The translations under genes were made by a program, and so were the position numbers. The notes beneath the pieces were generated by a model. The model saw only the letters and a program-made list of their open reading frames with translations. It was not told the DNA's origin and did no database searches. Shown here piece after piece: positions 23,656 to 33,129 of a stretch of 64,000 bases of DNA (its first letter is position 1; the number at the start of each line of letters is the position of its first letter). Origin of the DNA: Microbacterium sufflavum (GTDB taxonomy: Bacteria; Actinomycetota; Actinomycetes; Actinomycetales; Microbacteriaceae); NCBI RefSeq assembly GCF_023101165.1, contig NZ_CP078076.1, positions 806,001 through 870,000 on the forward strand. The letters run 5' to 3'.

Positions 23656-23908
23656 GAGTGTGCCCTTTTCTGTGGAACCGAAGGCGGCCACCCCGTCCGC
23701 TCGGCAATTCGTAGCCGACGACCCGCCTTGCGGCACTGAGGATAGCGGCCGCGGTGCGCCGGGAGGCGGAGCCGCGCGGTCTTTTCTGGGAAAACGCTGG
23801 ACGGGCGCTGTCGCACCCGAGGACGGTGCAAGGCCGAAGGCTTCGCGCATGCCCCGCACCCCTGTCAAGCCCGTCGCCCGCCGCCGCCCGCACCCCTAGC
23901 GTGCGAGC

Positions 23909-25264
23909 ATGACCTCCCAGACTGCGCCCGCGACCGAGGCGCCCACCAAGCTGCGGCGCGCCATCACCGGCCCCCTGCTCTACGCCTTCATCCTCGGCGA
24001 CGTGCTGGGCGCGGGCATCTACGCGCTCATGGGCGTGCTGTCGGGCAAGGTCGGCGGCCTGCTGTGGGCACCCCTGGTGCTGGCGCTCCTGCTCGCGCTG
24101 CTCACGGCGGGCTCCTACGCCGAGCTCGTCACGAAATACCCGCGCGCGGGCGGCGCCGCGGTGTTCGCGGAGCGTGCCTTCCACAGCCCGCTGGTGTCGT
24201 TCCTGGTGGGCTTCAGCATGCTCGCGGCCGGGGTGACCAGTGCCGCGGGGCTGGCTATCGCCTTCGCCGGTGATTACCTCAGCACCTTCGTCGACCTGCC
24301 GACCATCCCCGTCGCGATCGCGTTCCTCGCACTCGTCGGCCTGCTGAACGCCCGGGGGATCCGCGAGTCGATGGGCGCGAACCTCGTGATGACCGCGATC
24401 GAGCTCAGCGGCCTGGTGATCGTGATCGTCGTCGTCGCGATCTTCGTGGGCGGCGGCGGTGGCGACGTGTCGCGCGCGATGGCCGCGCCCGAGGGGTCGA
24501 ACGTGGCGATCGCCGTGCTCTCCGGAGCCGTGATCGCGTACTACTCGTTCGTCGGGTTCGAGACCTCGGCGAACATGATCGAAGAGGTGAAGGACCCGCG
24601 TCGCACGTACCCGCGGGCCCTCTTCGCCGCCCTGATCACCGCCGGCGTCGTGTACGTGCTCGTGGGGCTCGCGAGCGCGATCGCCCTCCCGTCGTCCGAA
24701 CTGCAGGAGTCCAGCGGCCCGCTGCTCGCCGTGGTGGAGGCCACCGGGGTGAACGTGCCGTCGTGGCTGTTCAGCCTGATCGCCCTCATCGCCGTGGCCA
24801 ACGGCGCCCTGTTGACCATGATCATGGTCAGCCGCCTCACGTACGGCATGGCCGAGCAGAACCTGTTGCCGTCCGTGCTCGGACGCGTGCTGCCGAAGCG
24901 GAAGACCCCGTGGGTCGCGATCCTCACCACGACCCTCGTCGCGATGGGCCTCACGCTCGTCGGCGACCTGGCCACTCTGGCCGAGACCGTGGTGCTGCTG
25001 CTGCTCGTCGTGTTCCTCAGCGTGAACGTGTCGGTGCTGGTGCTGCGGCGCGACCGCGTGGAGCACGACCACTTCCGCGTGTGGACCTTCGTGCCGGTGC
25101 TGGGCGTCGGGTCGTGCATCCTGCTGCTCACCCAGCAGCGTCCGCAGGTGTGGCTGTTCGGCGCGATCCTGCTCGCGGTGGGCGGGGTGCTGTACGCCGT
25201 GGCACGCTGGACGCGTTCCCGTTCGACGACCGACGACCAGAAGGAGCATCATGAGCACGCCTGA
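23909..25264 (+). CDS. APC-superfamily amino acid permease
   Basis: A 451-residue permease with 12 helices and the APC signature in TM1 (LLYAFILGDVLGAGIYALMG, unwound GAGIY) and TM6 (YYSFVGFETSANMIEEVKDP). It imports or exchanges amino acids or amines. TAGCGT six bases before the ATG implies a leaderless transcript. The next gene overlaps it by 14 bases. Substrate cannot be assigned from the sequence. Confidence 0.9.
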   Translation: MTSQTAPATEAPTKLRRAITGPLLYAFILGDVLGAGIYALMGVLSGKVGGLLWAPLVLALLLALLTAGSYAELVTKYPRAGGAAVFAERAFHSPLVSFLVGFSMLAAGVTSAAGLAIAFAGDYLSTFVDLPTIPVAIAFLALVGLLNARGIRESMGANLVMTAIELSGLVIVIVVVAIFVGGGGGDVSRAMAAPEGSNVAIAVLSGAVIAYYSFVGFETSANMIEEVKDPRRTYPRALFAALITAGVVYVLVGLASAIALPSSELQESSGPLLAVVEATGVNVPSWLFSLIALIAVANGALLTMIMVSRLTYGMAEQNLLPSVLGRVLPKRKTPWVAILTTTLVAMGLTLVGDLATLAETVVLLLLVVFLSVNVSVLVLRRDRVEHDHFRVWTFVPVLGVGSCILLLTQQRPQVWLFGAILLAVGGVLYAVARWTRSRSTTDDQKEHHEHA

Positions 25265-25472
25265 CCACGACCGCACCGGCGACGACCGCGAGAGCTTCGA
25301 GGAGAACCGGCACGACCAGCTCACCTCGGCTCCCGATGCGACCGAGGCCGACGCCGCCCCCCGCATCGACGTGAGCGAGCACGACGGCACTACGCGCGTC
25401 GACATCCGCGACGACGCCGAGGTGCGCCCGGGCCCCGGCCCCGGCATGCCCGAGGCCGACGGCGAGGACTGA
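25251..25472 (+). CDS. Small acidic hydrophilic protein, unknown
   Basis: A 73-residue Asp/Glu-rich, probably disordered protein with no motif, ending in Gly/Pro repeats (RPGPGPGMPEADGED). The AAGGAGC ribosome site lies within the end of the APC permease gene, and the 14-base overlap ties its translation to that gene. Codon usage is normal. It may be a permease accessory, but this is only position. Confidence 0.6.
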   Translation: MSTPDHDRTGDDRESFEENRHDQLTSAPDATEADAAPRIDVSEHDGTTRVDIRDDAEVRPGPGPGMPEADGED

Positions 25473-25486
25473 CCCCGCACGCACGA

Positions 25487-25517
25487 ACGCCCGCTCTCCT
25501 CCCCCGGGAGCGGGCGT
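25487..25517. terminator. Bidirectional hairpin terminator
   Basis: A 10-bp stem (ACGCCCGCTC and complement) with an 11-base loop between the permease operon and the convergent end of the sugar cluster. Confidence 0.78.
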
Positions 25518-25534
25518 CCGCGTGTGCGCCGCGA

Positions 25535-26305
25535 TCAGAACAGCGTGTAGCCGCCGTCGACCACGAGCACGGTGCCCGACATGAAGCTCGCCGCGTCGGA
25601 GGCGAGGAACACGACGGACGGGCTGACCTCGCTCGGCGTGGCGTAGCGCTGCTGAGCCGAGTCCTCGATCCAGAAACGGCGGAAGCGCGGCTCGTCCACC
25701 GGCGACATGTCGGTCTTGATGTATCCGGGCGCGACGGCGTTGACCCGGACGCCGGACGGGGCCCACTCGGCCGCGAGCGACTTGGTGAGGTGGTGCACCG
25801 CGGCCTTGGAGGCGTTGTACGCCGGCTGGAACTGCGGACGGTTCACGATCTGCGCCGAGATCGAGCCCACGTTCACGATCGACCCGGAGCCGCGGGCGAC
25901 CATGTGCGCGCCGACGGTCTGCGACATCCGCCACAGGGCCGTGAGGTTCGTGTCGATCACGTGCGACCACTCGTCGTCGGGCACCTCGAGCGCCGGACGG
26001 TGGATGCACGCCCCGGCGTTGTTGATGAGGATGTCGAGGCGTCCGCCCGCGGCGTCGATGGCCTCGGCGGCGATGCGGTCGACCGACGCACGGTCGGTCA
26101 GGTCGCCCAGCACCACCCAGGCCCGGCGCCCCACGGCCTCGATCTCCGCCGCGGTCTCGCGTGCCGCCGCTTCGTCGCGGCCGTGCACGACCACGTCGGC
26201 TCCGGCCTCGGCGAGCGCGCGGGCGAACTCCCGTCCGAGGCCGCGCGTGGCGCCCGTGACGAGGGCGGTGCGGTCGGTGAGGGCGAATGTGTCCATGACG
26301 CTCAT
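25535..26305 (-). CDS. Short-chain dehydrogenase/reductase, polyol or sugar type
   Basis: A 256-residue classical SDR: TGATRGLGREF (cofactor loop TGxxxGxG), NNAGA, the catalytic Ser in VGSISAQIV, and YNASK as Tyr-x-x-x-Lys. The acidic/polar residue after the second strand (VVHGRDEAA) leaves NAD versus NADP open. It resembles gluconate 5-dehydrogenase and D-threitol/polyol dehydrogenases. Last gene of the minus-strand sugar operon; its ATG overlaps the kinase stop (ATGA). Probably oxidises a polyol or interconverts the ketose handled by the cluster. Confidence 0.87.
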   Translation of the reverse strand: MSVMDTFALTDRTALVTGATRGLGREFARALAEAGADVVVHGRDEAAARETAAEIEAVGRRAWVVLGDLTDRASVDRIAAEAIDAAGGRLDILINNAGACIHRPALEVPDDEWSHVIDTNLTALWRMSQTVGAHMVARGSGSIVNVGSISAQIVNRPQFQPAYNASKAAVHHLTKSLAAEWAPSGVRVNAVAPGYIKTDMSPVDEPRFRRFWIEDSAQQRYATPSEVSPSVVFLASDAASFMSGTVLVVDGGYTLF

Positions 26306-26916
26306 GCGTCGTCTCCTTCGGTCGGGGTGAGGATCGCGTCGGCCCGGTGGCGGGTCGCGCGGATGAGGTCGGCGTTGGGGCCGTCGACGTGGGTCGCCCA
26401 GGCGACGGCGTCGTCGTGGGAGCGGCCGTGGGCCTCGTGACGGGCGACGAGGCGGCGCACGCGCAGTCCGTCGGGCACGTCGAGGTACCAGACCTCGTCG
26501 AGCAGCGGGCGCACGCGCTCCCAGCCGCCCGCGTCGTGCAGCAGGTAGTTGCCCTCCACCACGATCACGCGGTCGGAGGGCGAGAGCGGGAGGGCGCCGG
26601 CGACCGCGGCGTCGAGGTCGCGGTCGAAGCGCGGGGCGAGCACGGCCTCGCCCGCGCGGAGTCGGGTGAGCAGGGCGGCGAAGCCGTGCACGTCGAAGGT
26701 CTCCGGGGCGCCCTTGCGGTCGCGCAGTCCGAGACGGTCGAGGTGCTCGTTGGCGAGGTGGAACCCGTCCATCGGCAGCACCGGCTGCCCCAGGGCGGCG
26801 GCGAGCGTGGACTTGCCGGCGCCGGGCGGCCCGACGACGCCGAGCAGGAACGGACGTGCGTCGCGGGAGAGCTCGCGCACCCGGACGGGAGCGTCGGCGG
26901 CGGTCAGTGCGCGCAT
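26302..26916 (-). CDS. P-loop kinase of the PRK/uridine kinase type (FrcK-like)
   Basis: A 204-residue kinase: Walker A GVVGPPGAGKSTLA, then LPMDGFHLAN (Asp and substrate-binding region as in pantothenate/uridine kinase and phosphoribulokinase families) and VIVVEGNYLL as Walker B. In rhizobial frcBCAK operons an equivalent gene accompanies a CUT2 sugar importer, the same arrangement as here. The substrate may be the imported sugar or a nucleoside. The upstream frame is open for hundreds of bases, but this ATG starts the homologous region. Confidence 0.8.
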   Translation of the reverse strand: MRALTAADAPVRVRELSRDARPFLLGVVGPPGAGKSTLAAALGQPVLPMDGFHLANEHLDRLGLRDRKGAPETFDVHGFAALLTRLRAGEAVLAPRFDRDLDAAVAGALPLSPSDRVIVVEGNYLLHDAGGWERVRPLLDEVWYLDVPDGLRVRRLVARHEAHGRSHDDAVAWATHVDGPNADLIRATRHRADAILTPTEGDDA

Positions 26917-26993
26917 CGGGGTCTTTCGGGGAGGGGACGGGCGGGGGGCACGGGCCGGGGGAACGGGCGGTCGCCCGCTCCCCCGACGCGGTG

Positions 26994-28004
26994 TCACTGG
27001 TCCAGCAGACCGGCCTCCTTGTACAGGTCGATGTACTCCTGCACGTTGTCCTTCGTGATCAGCGGGTTGCCGATGTCGACGTTGACCTCGTCCTCGGCGC
27101 CCGTGAGCAGGTCGTGCACGGCCTTGAGGTTCAGCTGCGCCAGCTCGCGGGCGTTCTGCAGCGAGGTCGCCGTCATGGTCCCCGCCTCGATGAGCAGCGT
27201 GGCCTCGGGGGTGCCGTCCACGCCGAACGCGAGGATGCCGTCGAAGCCGCTCTTGCCCTTCACGGCCTCGAGCGCACCCGACGCCATGTTGTCGTTCATC
27301 GAGATGATCGCGTCGATCTGCGGGTTCGCGAGCGACCAGTCCTCCATGAGGGTCATGGCCTCGTCCTTGTTCCAGTTCGCGATGTCCTCCGCGACGATGT
27401 TCACGTCGGTGCGCTTCTCGAAGAACTCCTTCTGCCACGCGTCACGGCGGGCCGTGCTGTGGAAGTTGCCCGCCGGGCCGTTCAGCACCACGACGTTGGC
27501 GCCGTCGGGGATCTGCTCGACCGCGAGCTCGGCGACCACGGCGCCCTGCTTGTACGGGTCGGCGTCGACCGAGTTGCCGCCGCTCAGGCCTTCGACGCGC
27601 GGGTTCGTGGTGATGGTCACGATGCCCGCGTCGATGGACTGCTGGATGTACGGCAGCTGCGCGTCGGCGTTGTTCGCCTGGATGATGATCGCGTCGAACC
27701 GGTTGGCGATCGCGTTCTCGATCATCTTGTTCTCGATCTCGTCGTCGGCCTGGCCGTCGAACACCTCGAGAGTGATGTCGTCGTAGTTGCCGGCTTCCTG
27801 CTTCATCTCGTTCGCGAGCCACGCGGCGAACGAATCGGCCTGGGCGCGGGCGATGTACGCGACGCGGTACTCGTCCTTGTCCTCGGAGGCGCCTCCGCCG
27901 CCGTTCCCGGCCGGGTTCCCGGTGGTGACGGCGCAGCCGGCGAGGCTGATCGCCGCGGCGGCAGCGGCGCCGAGCGCGATGATCCTGCGGGTAAGACTCT
28001 TCAT
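26994..28004 (-). CDS. CUT2 sugar ABC transporter, periplasmic-type binding lipoprotein
   Basis: A 336-residue ribose-type (PBP1) binding protein. It carries a signal plus lipobox (AAAAAAISLAGC) and a Gly/Asn-rich linker (TTGNPAGNGGGGASEDKDEY). Two Rossmann lobes follow, with DAIIIQANNADAQLP and IVTITTNPRVEG at the hinge, and a late DAIISMNDNMASGA. It delivers the sugar or polyol to the downstream permease. GGAGAAG precedes the ATG. Aromatic and acidic residues fit ribose, fructose or xylitol binders equally. Confidence 0.9.
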   Translation of the reverse strand: MKSLTRRIIALGAAAAAAISLAGCAVTTGNPAGNGGGGASEDKDEYRVAYIARAQADSFAAWLANEMKQEAGNYDDITLEVFDGQADDEIENKMIENAIANRFDAIIIQANNADAQLPYIQQSIDAGIVTITTNPRVEGLSGGNSVDADPYKQGAVVAELAVEQIPDGANVVVLNGPAGNFHSTARRDAWQKEFFEKRTDVNIVAEDIANWNKDEAMTLMEDWSLANPQIDAIISMNDNMASGALEAVKGKSGFDGILAFGVDGTPEATLLIEAGTMTATSLQNARELAQLNLKAVHDLLTGAEDEVNVDIGNPLITKDNVQEYIDLYKEAGLLDQ

Positions 28005-28051
28005 TGTCTTCTCCAGTTTTCTGTGGGTGGGTGAAGCGATGGACGGAGGGG

Positions 28052-29095
28052 TCAGGACGAGGTCCTGCCGCCTCCCGGATCGGATGCGGACGAGGAGGCT
28101 CCGACGGGGAAGGGGTCGCCCTTCGCGTCGGACTTGAGGATGGTGGTCTTCGCCTTGCCGCGCTTGCTGAAGACGTCGTAGGCGACGGCGACGACGATGA
28201 TGGCGCCCATCACGATCTGCTGGATGTACGAGCCGATCCCGATGAGGTTCATGATGTTGCCGAGGATGCCGACGATCAGCGCGCCCGCGAGGGTGCCCAT
28301 GACCGTGCCGACGCCGCCCGAGAAGCTGGTGCCGCCGATGATCGGGGCGGTGATGGCCTGCAGCTCGTAGCCGACGCCCGCGTTGGGGAGCCCGGCGTTG
28401 ACGCGCGACATGAAGATCACGCCCGCGATGCCGACCAGGGCGCCGTTGACGAGGAACGCCTGGTACTTCACCCGCTCGACCGAGATGCCGGCAGCGCGAG
28501 CCGCCTCCTCGTTGCCGCCGACCGCGTAGACGGAGCGGCCGTAGCGGGTCTGGTTCATCAGGTACCAGATCACGATGGTGACGCCGATGAGCACCAGCAC
28601 CGGGATGGGCAGCCAGCCGAGGTTGCCCTGGCCGATGAGGATGAAGTCGCCCAGCTGCAGCACGTTCTGCCCCTGCGTGAGTTCGAGCACCGCGCCGCGC
28701 GCCATCAGCATCATGCCGAGGGTCACGATGAACGCGGGGGTCTTCAGCGTCGCCACGAGGAACGCGTTGACGAGGTTGCAGAGCATGCCGATGAGGATGC
28801 CGGCGAGGATCGCGAGCAGCAGGTTGCCCGTCGACTTGTAGACCAGCACCGACACGACGCCCGCGAACGCCATGACGGCACCGGCCGACAGGTCGATCAT
28901 GCCGCCGATGATGAGCGTCATCGCGCCGAACGCGAGGATCGTGATCACGGCGACCTGGCGGAGCACGTTGAAGATGTTGTCGGAGCTCAGGAAGTTCGGG
29001 CTCAGGAAGCTCGCCGCGACGATCACCACCAGCAGGATGATGTAGATCGAGAAGCGGTTCACCTCGAGTCTCTTCAGGTTCTGGAGCATTGTCAT
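28052..29095 (-). CDS. CUT2 sugar ABC transporter permease
   Basis: A 347-residue RbsC-like permease with about ten helices and the motif GNEEAARAAGISVERVKYQA in the cytoplasmic coupling loop, as expected for CUT2 systems. A hydrophilic Ser-rich tail of about 35 residues ends it. Its ATG overlaps the ATPase stop by four bases. With the binding protein and the fused ATPase it forms a complete importer. Confidence 0.93.
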   Translation of the reverse strand: MTMLQNLKRLEVNRFSIYIILLVVIVAASFLSPNFLSSDNIFNVLRQVAVITILAFGAMTLIIGGMIDLSAGAVMAFAGVVSVLVYKSTGNLLLAILAGILIGMLCNLVNAFLVATLKTPAFIVTLGMMLMARGAVLELTQGQNVLQLGDFILIGQGNLGWLPIPVLVLIGVTIVIWYLMNQTRYGRSVYAVGGNEEAARAAGISVERVKYQAFLVNGALVGIAGVIFMSRVNAGLPNAGVGYELQAITAPIIGGTSFSGGVGTVMGTLAGALIVGILGNIMNLIGIGSYIQQIVMGAIIVVAVAYDVFSKRGKAKTTILKSDAKGDPFPVGASSSASDPGGGRTSS

Positions 29096-30591
29096 GCCAC
29101 CTCGATTTCATTCATGGCGTAGGTGAGGATGGTTTCCTGCGAGAACTGATCGGGCGTCAGCTCCGCGGTGAGGCGTCCGGCCGACATCACGTAGATGCGG
29201 TCGCACATCCCGATGAGCTCGGGCAGCTCGGAGGAGATCATGAGGATGCCGCGGCCCTGGCGGGCGAGCTCGGTCATGATCTTGTAGATCTCGAACTTCG
29301 CGCCGACGTCGATGCCGCGGGTGGGCTCGTCGAGCAGCAGCACCTTCGGGTCGGCGATCAGCCAGCGGGCGAGGAGCACCTTCTGCTGGTTGCCGCCGCT
29401 GAGGTTCGCGATGCGCGTCTGCAGGCTGGGCGCCTTGACGTTCATCTTCTGGAAGTACTCGGTGACGAGCTTCTCCTCCTCGCGGCGCCGCGCGAAGCCC
29501 CCGCGGATGACCTTGCGCAGGCTCGCCAGCGTGGCGTTCTTCATGATGCTCAGCTGCGGGACGATGCCGACCAGGCGGCGGTCCTCCGAGAGCATCGCGA
29601 CGCCGGCCTTGATCGCGTGGGTGGGGTTCTTGATCTTCACGGTCTTCGTGTCGACCTCGATCTCGCCCGCGTCGAGCTTGTCGAGCCCGAACACCGCACG
29701 GATGACCTCGCTGCGTCCGGCGCCGATGAGCCCCGCGAGCCCGACGATCTCGCCCGCGCGGATGTGCAGGTCGATGTCCTCGAACATGTGCGCGGCGGAG
29801 AGCCCGGTGGCGCGGAACACGGTGTCGCCGATCTCGACCCGCTCCTTGGGGTAGGACTGGTGGTCGAGGTCGCGGCCCACCATCTGCGCGATCACCTGAC
29901 TGGAGGTGATGTCCGCGGCGGGCTGCGAGCTGACGACGGTGCCGTCGCGCAGCACGCTGATGTCGTCGGCGAGCTCGAAGACCTCGTCCATCTTGTGCGA
30001 GATGTAGATGATCGACTTGCCCTGGGCGCGCAGGTCGCGGATCTTCGCGAACAGCGACTCGACCTCCTTGTGCGCGATGGCCGAGGTCGGCTCGTCCATG
30101 ATCAGCACGTCGGCGCTGTGGTAGACCGCGCGCAGGATCTCCAGGGTCTGGATCTCCGACACGGTGAGGGTGCCCAGGCGCCGGTTGATCGAGAACTCCA
30201 GGCCCTCCTCGGCGAGGATGCGGCGGGCCTCGCTGCGGATGAACCGCCAGTCGACCTTGCCGTACTTCATCGGCAGCCGGCCGAGGAAGAAGCTCTCCGC
30301 GATCGTCATGCCCGGCACGTAGTTGAGCTCCTGCGAGATCATCGCGATGCCGCGGGCGCGGGCGTCGATGGGGTTCTTGATCCGCACCTCCTCGCCGCGC
30401 ACCCGGATCGTCCCGGCGTCGGGCTGGTAGATGCCGTTGATGATCTTCATGAGCGTCGACTTGCCGGCGCCGTTCTCGCCGCACAGGGCGTGCACGGTGC
30501 CGGGGCGCACGTCGAAGGAGACGTCGTCGAGGGCCTTCACCCCGGGGAACGACTTCGACACCCCCTCGACCGACAGCAGCGTCTCGCTCAT
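29092..30591 (-). CDS. CUT2 sugar ABC transporter ATP-binding protein (two NBDs)
   Basis: A 499-residue RbsA-type protein with two ATPase modules. The first has GENGAGKSTLMKIING (Walker A), LTVSEIQTLEILRA in the place of the signature, and LIMDEPTSAI. The second has a degenerate GLIGAGRSEVIRAVFG and a true LSGGNQQKVLLARW signature with LLLDEPTRGIDVG. This asymmetry is normal for the family. ATGA overlaps at both ends tie it into the operon between the zinc dehydrogenase and the permease. Confidence 0.94.
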   Translation of the reverse strand: MSETLLSVEGVSKSFPGVKALDDVSFDVRPGTVHALCGENGAGKSTLMKIINGIYQPDAGTIRVRGEEVRIKNPIDARARGIAMISQELNYVPGMTIAESFFLGRLPMKYGKVDWRFIRSEARRILAEEGLEFSINRRLGTLTVSEIQTLEILRAVYHSADVLIMDEPTSAIAHKEVESLFAKIRDLRAQGKSIIYISHKMDEVFELADDISVLRDGTVVSSQPAADITSSQVIAQMVGRDLDHQSYPKERVEIGDTVFRATGLSAAHMFEDIDLHIRAGEIVGLAGLIGAGRSEVIRAVFGLDKLDAGEIEVDTKTVKIKNPTHAIKAGVAMLSEDRRLVGIVPQLSIMKNATLASLRKVIRGGFARRREEEKLVTEYFQKMNVKAPSLQTRIANLSGGNQQKVLLARWLIADPKVLLLDEPTRGIDVGAKFEIYKIMTELARQGRGILMISSELPELIGMCDRIYVMSAGRLTAELTPDQFSQETILTYAMNEIEVA

Positions 30592-31643
30592 GACGCCGCC
30601 TTGACCGACGGCTCGTCCACGCGCCGGGTGCGGGGCAGGACGATGCGCTTGAGCGAGTCGATCGACCCCTCGCCCGACAGCGCCTCCTCGACCTGCTCGA
30701 TGCCGTACACGTGGGTGACGAGCGAGTCGAGCTCGACCTGGCCGGACTCGAGCAGGGCGCGGGCGATGGGCCAGGTGCCTGTGTAGCGGAAGATGCCGGT
30801 GACGTTGAGCTCGCGCATCGCGACCTCGGGCACCGAGAGCGGGAACTCGTCGGCGCTGCCCACCAGCACCACGGTGCCGCCCGCGCGGGTGGAGCGGATG
30901 CCGTTGACGATCGCGGGGGTGGCGCCCGAGGCGTCGATGAAGACGTTCGCCGCCAGTTCGACTGTGGACTCCGCGGCGGGGTCGACCACGCGGGCGCCGT
31001 AGGAGGCGGCGAGCTCGCGGCGGGCCGGGTTGATGTCGGCGACCACGACGTCGACCGCGCCGAACGCCTTCGCGACCTGCGCGGCGATGATGCCGATGGG
31101 GCCGCCGCCGGCGATCAGCACGGTGTCGCCCACCTTGATGCCGCCCTTCTGCGCGGCGGCGATGCCGACCGACAGCGGCTCCATGAGCGCGGCGGCGTTG
31201 TCGCTGATGGCGTCGGGCACCTCGTAGGCGAAGTCGTCCTGGATCAGCACGTAGTCGCAGAATGCGCCGTCGATCGGCGGGGTGGCGTAGAACTCCATCT
31301 GCGGGCAGAGGTTGTAGTCGCCGGCGCGGCAGAAGTCGCACCGGCGGCACGGGCGCTGCGGCTCGATGGCGACGCGCTGCCCGACGCGGGCGGGGTCGAC
31401 GTCGGCGCCGACCGCGACGATCCGGCCGCTCACCTCGTGGCCGAGGATCAGCGGGCTCTCGACGACGTAGGGTCCGATGCGTCCGTGCTCGTAGTAGTGC
31501 ACGTCGGATCCGCAGACGCCGACGCTCGCGACCTCCACGAGCACCTCGTCTGCGGCGGGCGTGGGGACGGGGCGCTCCTCGAGCACCAGGTCCTTCACCC
31601 CCCGCAGCACGCTGGCGGTCATCGTGGACGGGATCTCAGACAT
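30588..31643 (-). CDS. Zinc-dependent polyol (xylitol/sorbitol-type) dehydrogenase
   Basis: A 351-residue medium-chain dehydrogenase. The catalytic zinc site includes GVCGSDVHYYEHGRIG and GHEVSGRIVAVG. The structural zinc site has four Cys in PCRRCDFCRAGDYNLCPQ. The cofactor loop is VLIAGGGPIGIIAA, with acidic VVVADINPAR favouring NAD. The Tyr-Tyr-Glu-His segment after the first Cys is typical of sorbitol/xylitol/L-iditol dehydrogenases. It oxidises a polyol to a ketose, which the neighbouring FGGY kinase can phosphorylate. Confidence 0.9.
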   Translation of the reverse strand: MSEIPSTMTASVLRGVKDLVLEERPVPTPAADEVLVEVASVGVCGSDVHYYEHGRIGPYVVESPLILGHEVSGRIVAVGADVDPARVGQRVAIEPQRPCRRCDFCRAGDYNLCPQMEFYATPPIDGAFCDYVLIQDDFAYEVPDAISDNAAALMEPLSVGIAAAQKGGIKVGDTVLIAGGGPIGIIAAQVAKAFGAVDVVVADINPARRELAASYGARVVDPAAESTVELAANVFIDASGATPAIVNGIRSTRAGGTVVLVGSADEFPLSVPEVAMRELNVTGIFRYTGTWPIARALLESGQVELDSLVTHVYGIEQVEEALSGEGSIDSLKRIVLPRTRRVDEPSVKAAS

Positions 31644-33129
31644 GAGTGTCCTCTCTCTCGGGGGAAAGCGGGTGGGCCGCGGCCGGCTCGGCCTGCAGGT
31701 CGGCGAGGTGCAGGTAGCGGTCCCACACGTCGCTGCGGTCGGCGGCGGGCTCGGTCACCGAGGTGGTGGCGGGGCGCCAGGCCGCGGTCACGGCGGCGAC
31801 CGTCTCGCCGCGGTGCACGGCGGCGGCCTGGATGGCGGCGCCGCGTGCGGTGCCCTCCGGCGCGTCGACGGTGTGCACGGGGCGCTGCGTGAGGTCGGCG
31901 ATCACCTGCCGGTAGGCGAGCGAGCGGGCGCCGCCGCCGATCGCGATGGTGTGGCCCGTGGTGGGGATGCCGAGCGCCGCGAGGGCCCGCTCCCCGCGGA
32001 CGAGTCCGAGCGCGACGCCCTCGAACGCGGCGAGGGCGAGCTGCTCGCGTCCGGTCGCGGTGGTGATTCCGGCGAGCATGCCCCGGGCGGACGGGAGCCG
32101 GGGCGAGCGCTCCCCGTCGAGGTAGGCGGCCAGCACGGGTCGTTCCGGGTCGAGCGGGGCGGCGAGGGCGAGGTCGGTGAGCTCGCGGTGGTCGACGCCG
32201 AGCAGCCGCGCGATCGTGTCGGTCACCTTGGTGGCGTTGAGCGTGCAGACGAGCGGCAGGTAGCCGCCGGTCACGTTGGCGACACCGTCGACGGCCCCGG
32301 TCACGTCGGCGACCGGGTCGGGCGTGGTCGCGAACACGACGCCCGAGGTGCCGAGGCTGTACGCCACGTCGCCCTCGCCGAGCCCGATGCCCTGGGCGGC
32401 GAGGTGCTGGTCGCCGCCACCCGCGCTGACCTGCGCGTCGCGGTCGATGCCGAGCGCGTCGGCCGCGGCGGGGAGGATGCGCCCGGCGGCCTCGTCGGGT
32501 CCGAGCACCTCGGGCAGCAGCGGCGCCCAGTCGCGCTCGCCCACCGCCTCGTCGAGGATGTCGGTGCGCCAGCGTCGCGTCGCGGCGGAGTAGTAGCCGG
32601 TGCCCGAGGCGTCGGAGCGGTCGGTCACGCGGCGCCCGGTGAGGCGGTACGTCAGCCAGTCGTGCGGCACGGAGAGGTGACGCGCGCGGGCGAGGGTCTC
32701 CGGCTCGGTCTCGGCCAGCAGCGCGAGCTTCGACACGGTGATGGCCGCCGACGGCACGATCCCGATCTGCTGCGCCCACCAGGCGGCGGGGTGACGCGCG
32801 AGCAACGCCGCGGCCTGCGGGGCGGAGGTGGTGTCGTTCCACAGTCGCGCGGGGCGCAGGACGCGTCCGTCGGCATCCGACACGACGAGGCCGTGGCACT
32901 GCGCACCGACGCCGACCGCGACGATCCGCACGTCGGCGCCGCGGCGGGCCTCGGCCATCGCGGCGACCAGGGCCGCCCACCACGCCTCGGGGTCCTGCTC
33001 GCTGACGGGCGGGTGGGTCACGGGGTGGGGGGCGCGCCCGGTGGCGACGAGCGCCCCGGTGGCGGCGTCGCGCAGCTCGACCGTGCACGACTGGGTGGAG
33101 CTGTCGACTCCGGCGACCACGTCGATCAT
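31636..33129 (-). CDS. FGGY-family carbohydrate kinase (xylulokinase-like)
   Basis: A 497-residue sugar kinase: N-terminal AGVDSSTQSCTVELRDAA (phosphate 1), QCHGLVVSDADGRVLRPA, a DASGTGYY segment, YSLGTSGVVFAT (phosphate 2) and IAIGGGARSLAYRQV (adenosine motif). It most resembles D-xylulokinases, so it likely makes a ketopentose 5-phosphate. Its ATG overlaps the SIS-gene stop and its end overlaps the dehydrogenase start by eight bases. A second FGGY kinase at 35.5 kb has a very similar N-terminus, so the two may act on different epimers. Confidence 0.9.
   Translation of the reverse strand: MIDVVAGVDSSTQSCTVELRDAATGALVATGRAPHPVTHPPVSEQDPEAWWAALVAAMAEARRGADVRIVAVGVGAQCHGLVVSDADGRVLRPARLWNDTTSAPQAAALLARHPAAWWAQQIGIVPSAAITVSKLALLAETEPETLARARHLSVPHDWLTYRLTGRRVTDRSDASGTGYYSAATRRWRTDILDEAVGERDWAPLLPEVLGPDEAAGRILPAAADALGIDRDAQVSAGGGDQHLAAQGIGLGEGDVAYSLGTSGVVFATTPDPVADVTGAVDGVANVTGGYLPLVCTLNATKVTDTIARLLGVDHRELTDLALAAPLDPERPVLAAYLDGERSPRLPSARGMLAGITTATGREQLALAAFEGVALGLVRGERALAALGIPTTGHTIAIGGGARSLAYRQVIADLTQRPVHTVDAPEGTARGAAIQAAAVHRGETVAAVTAAWRPATTSVTEPAADRSDVWDRYLHLADLQAEPAAAHPLSPEREDTHV

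Noticed and set aside
26917-27438. N-terminal extension of the P-loop kinase
   Set aside because: The upstream part is antisense to the binding-protein gene and low-complexity; homology begins at the chosen ATG.
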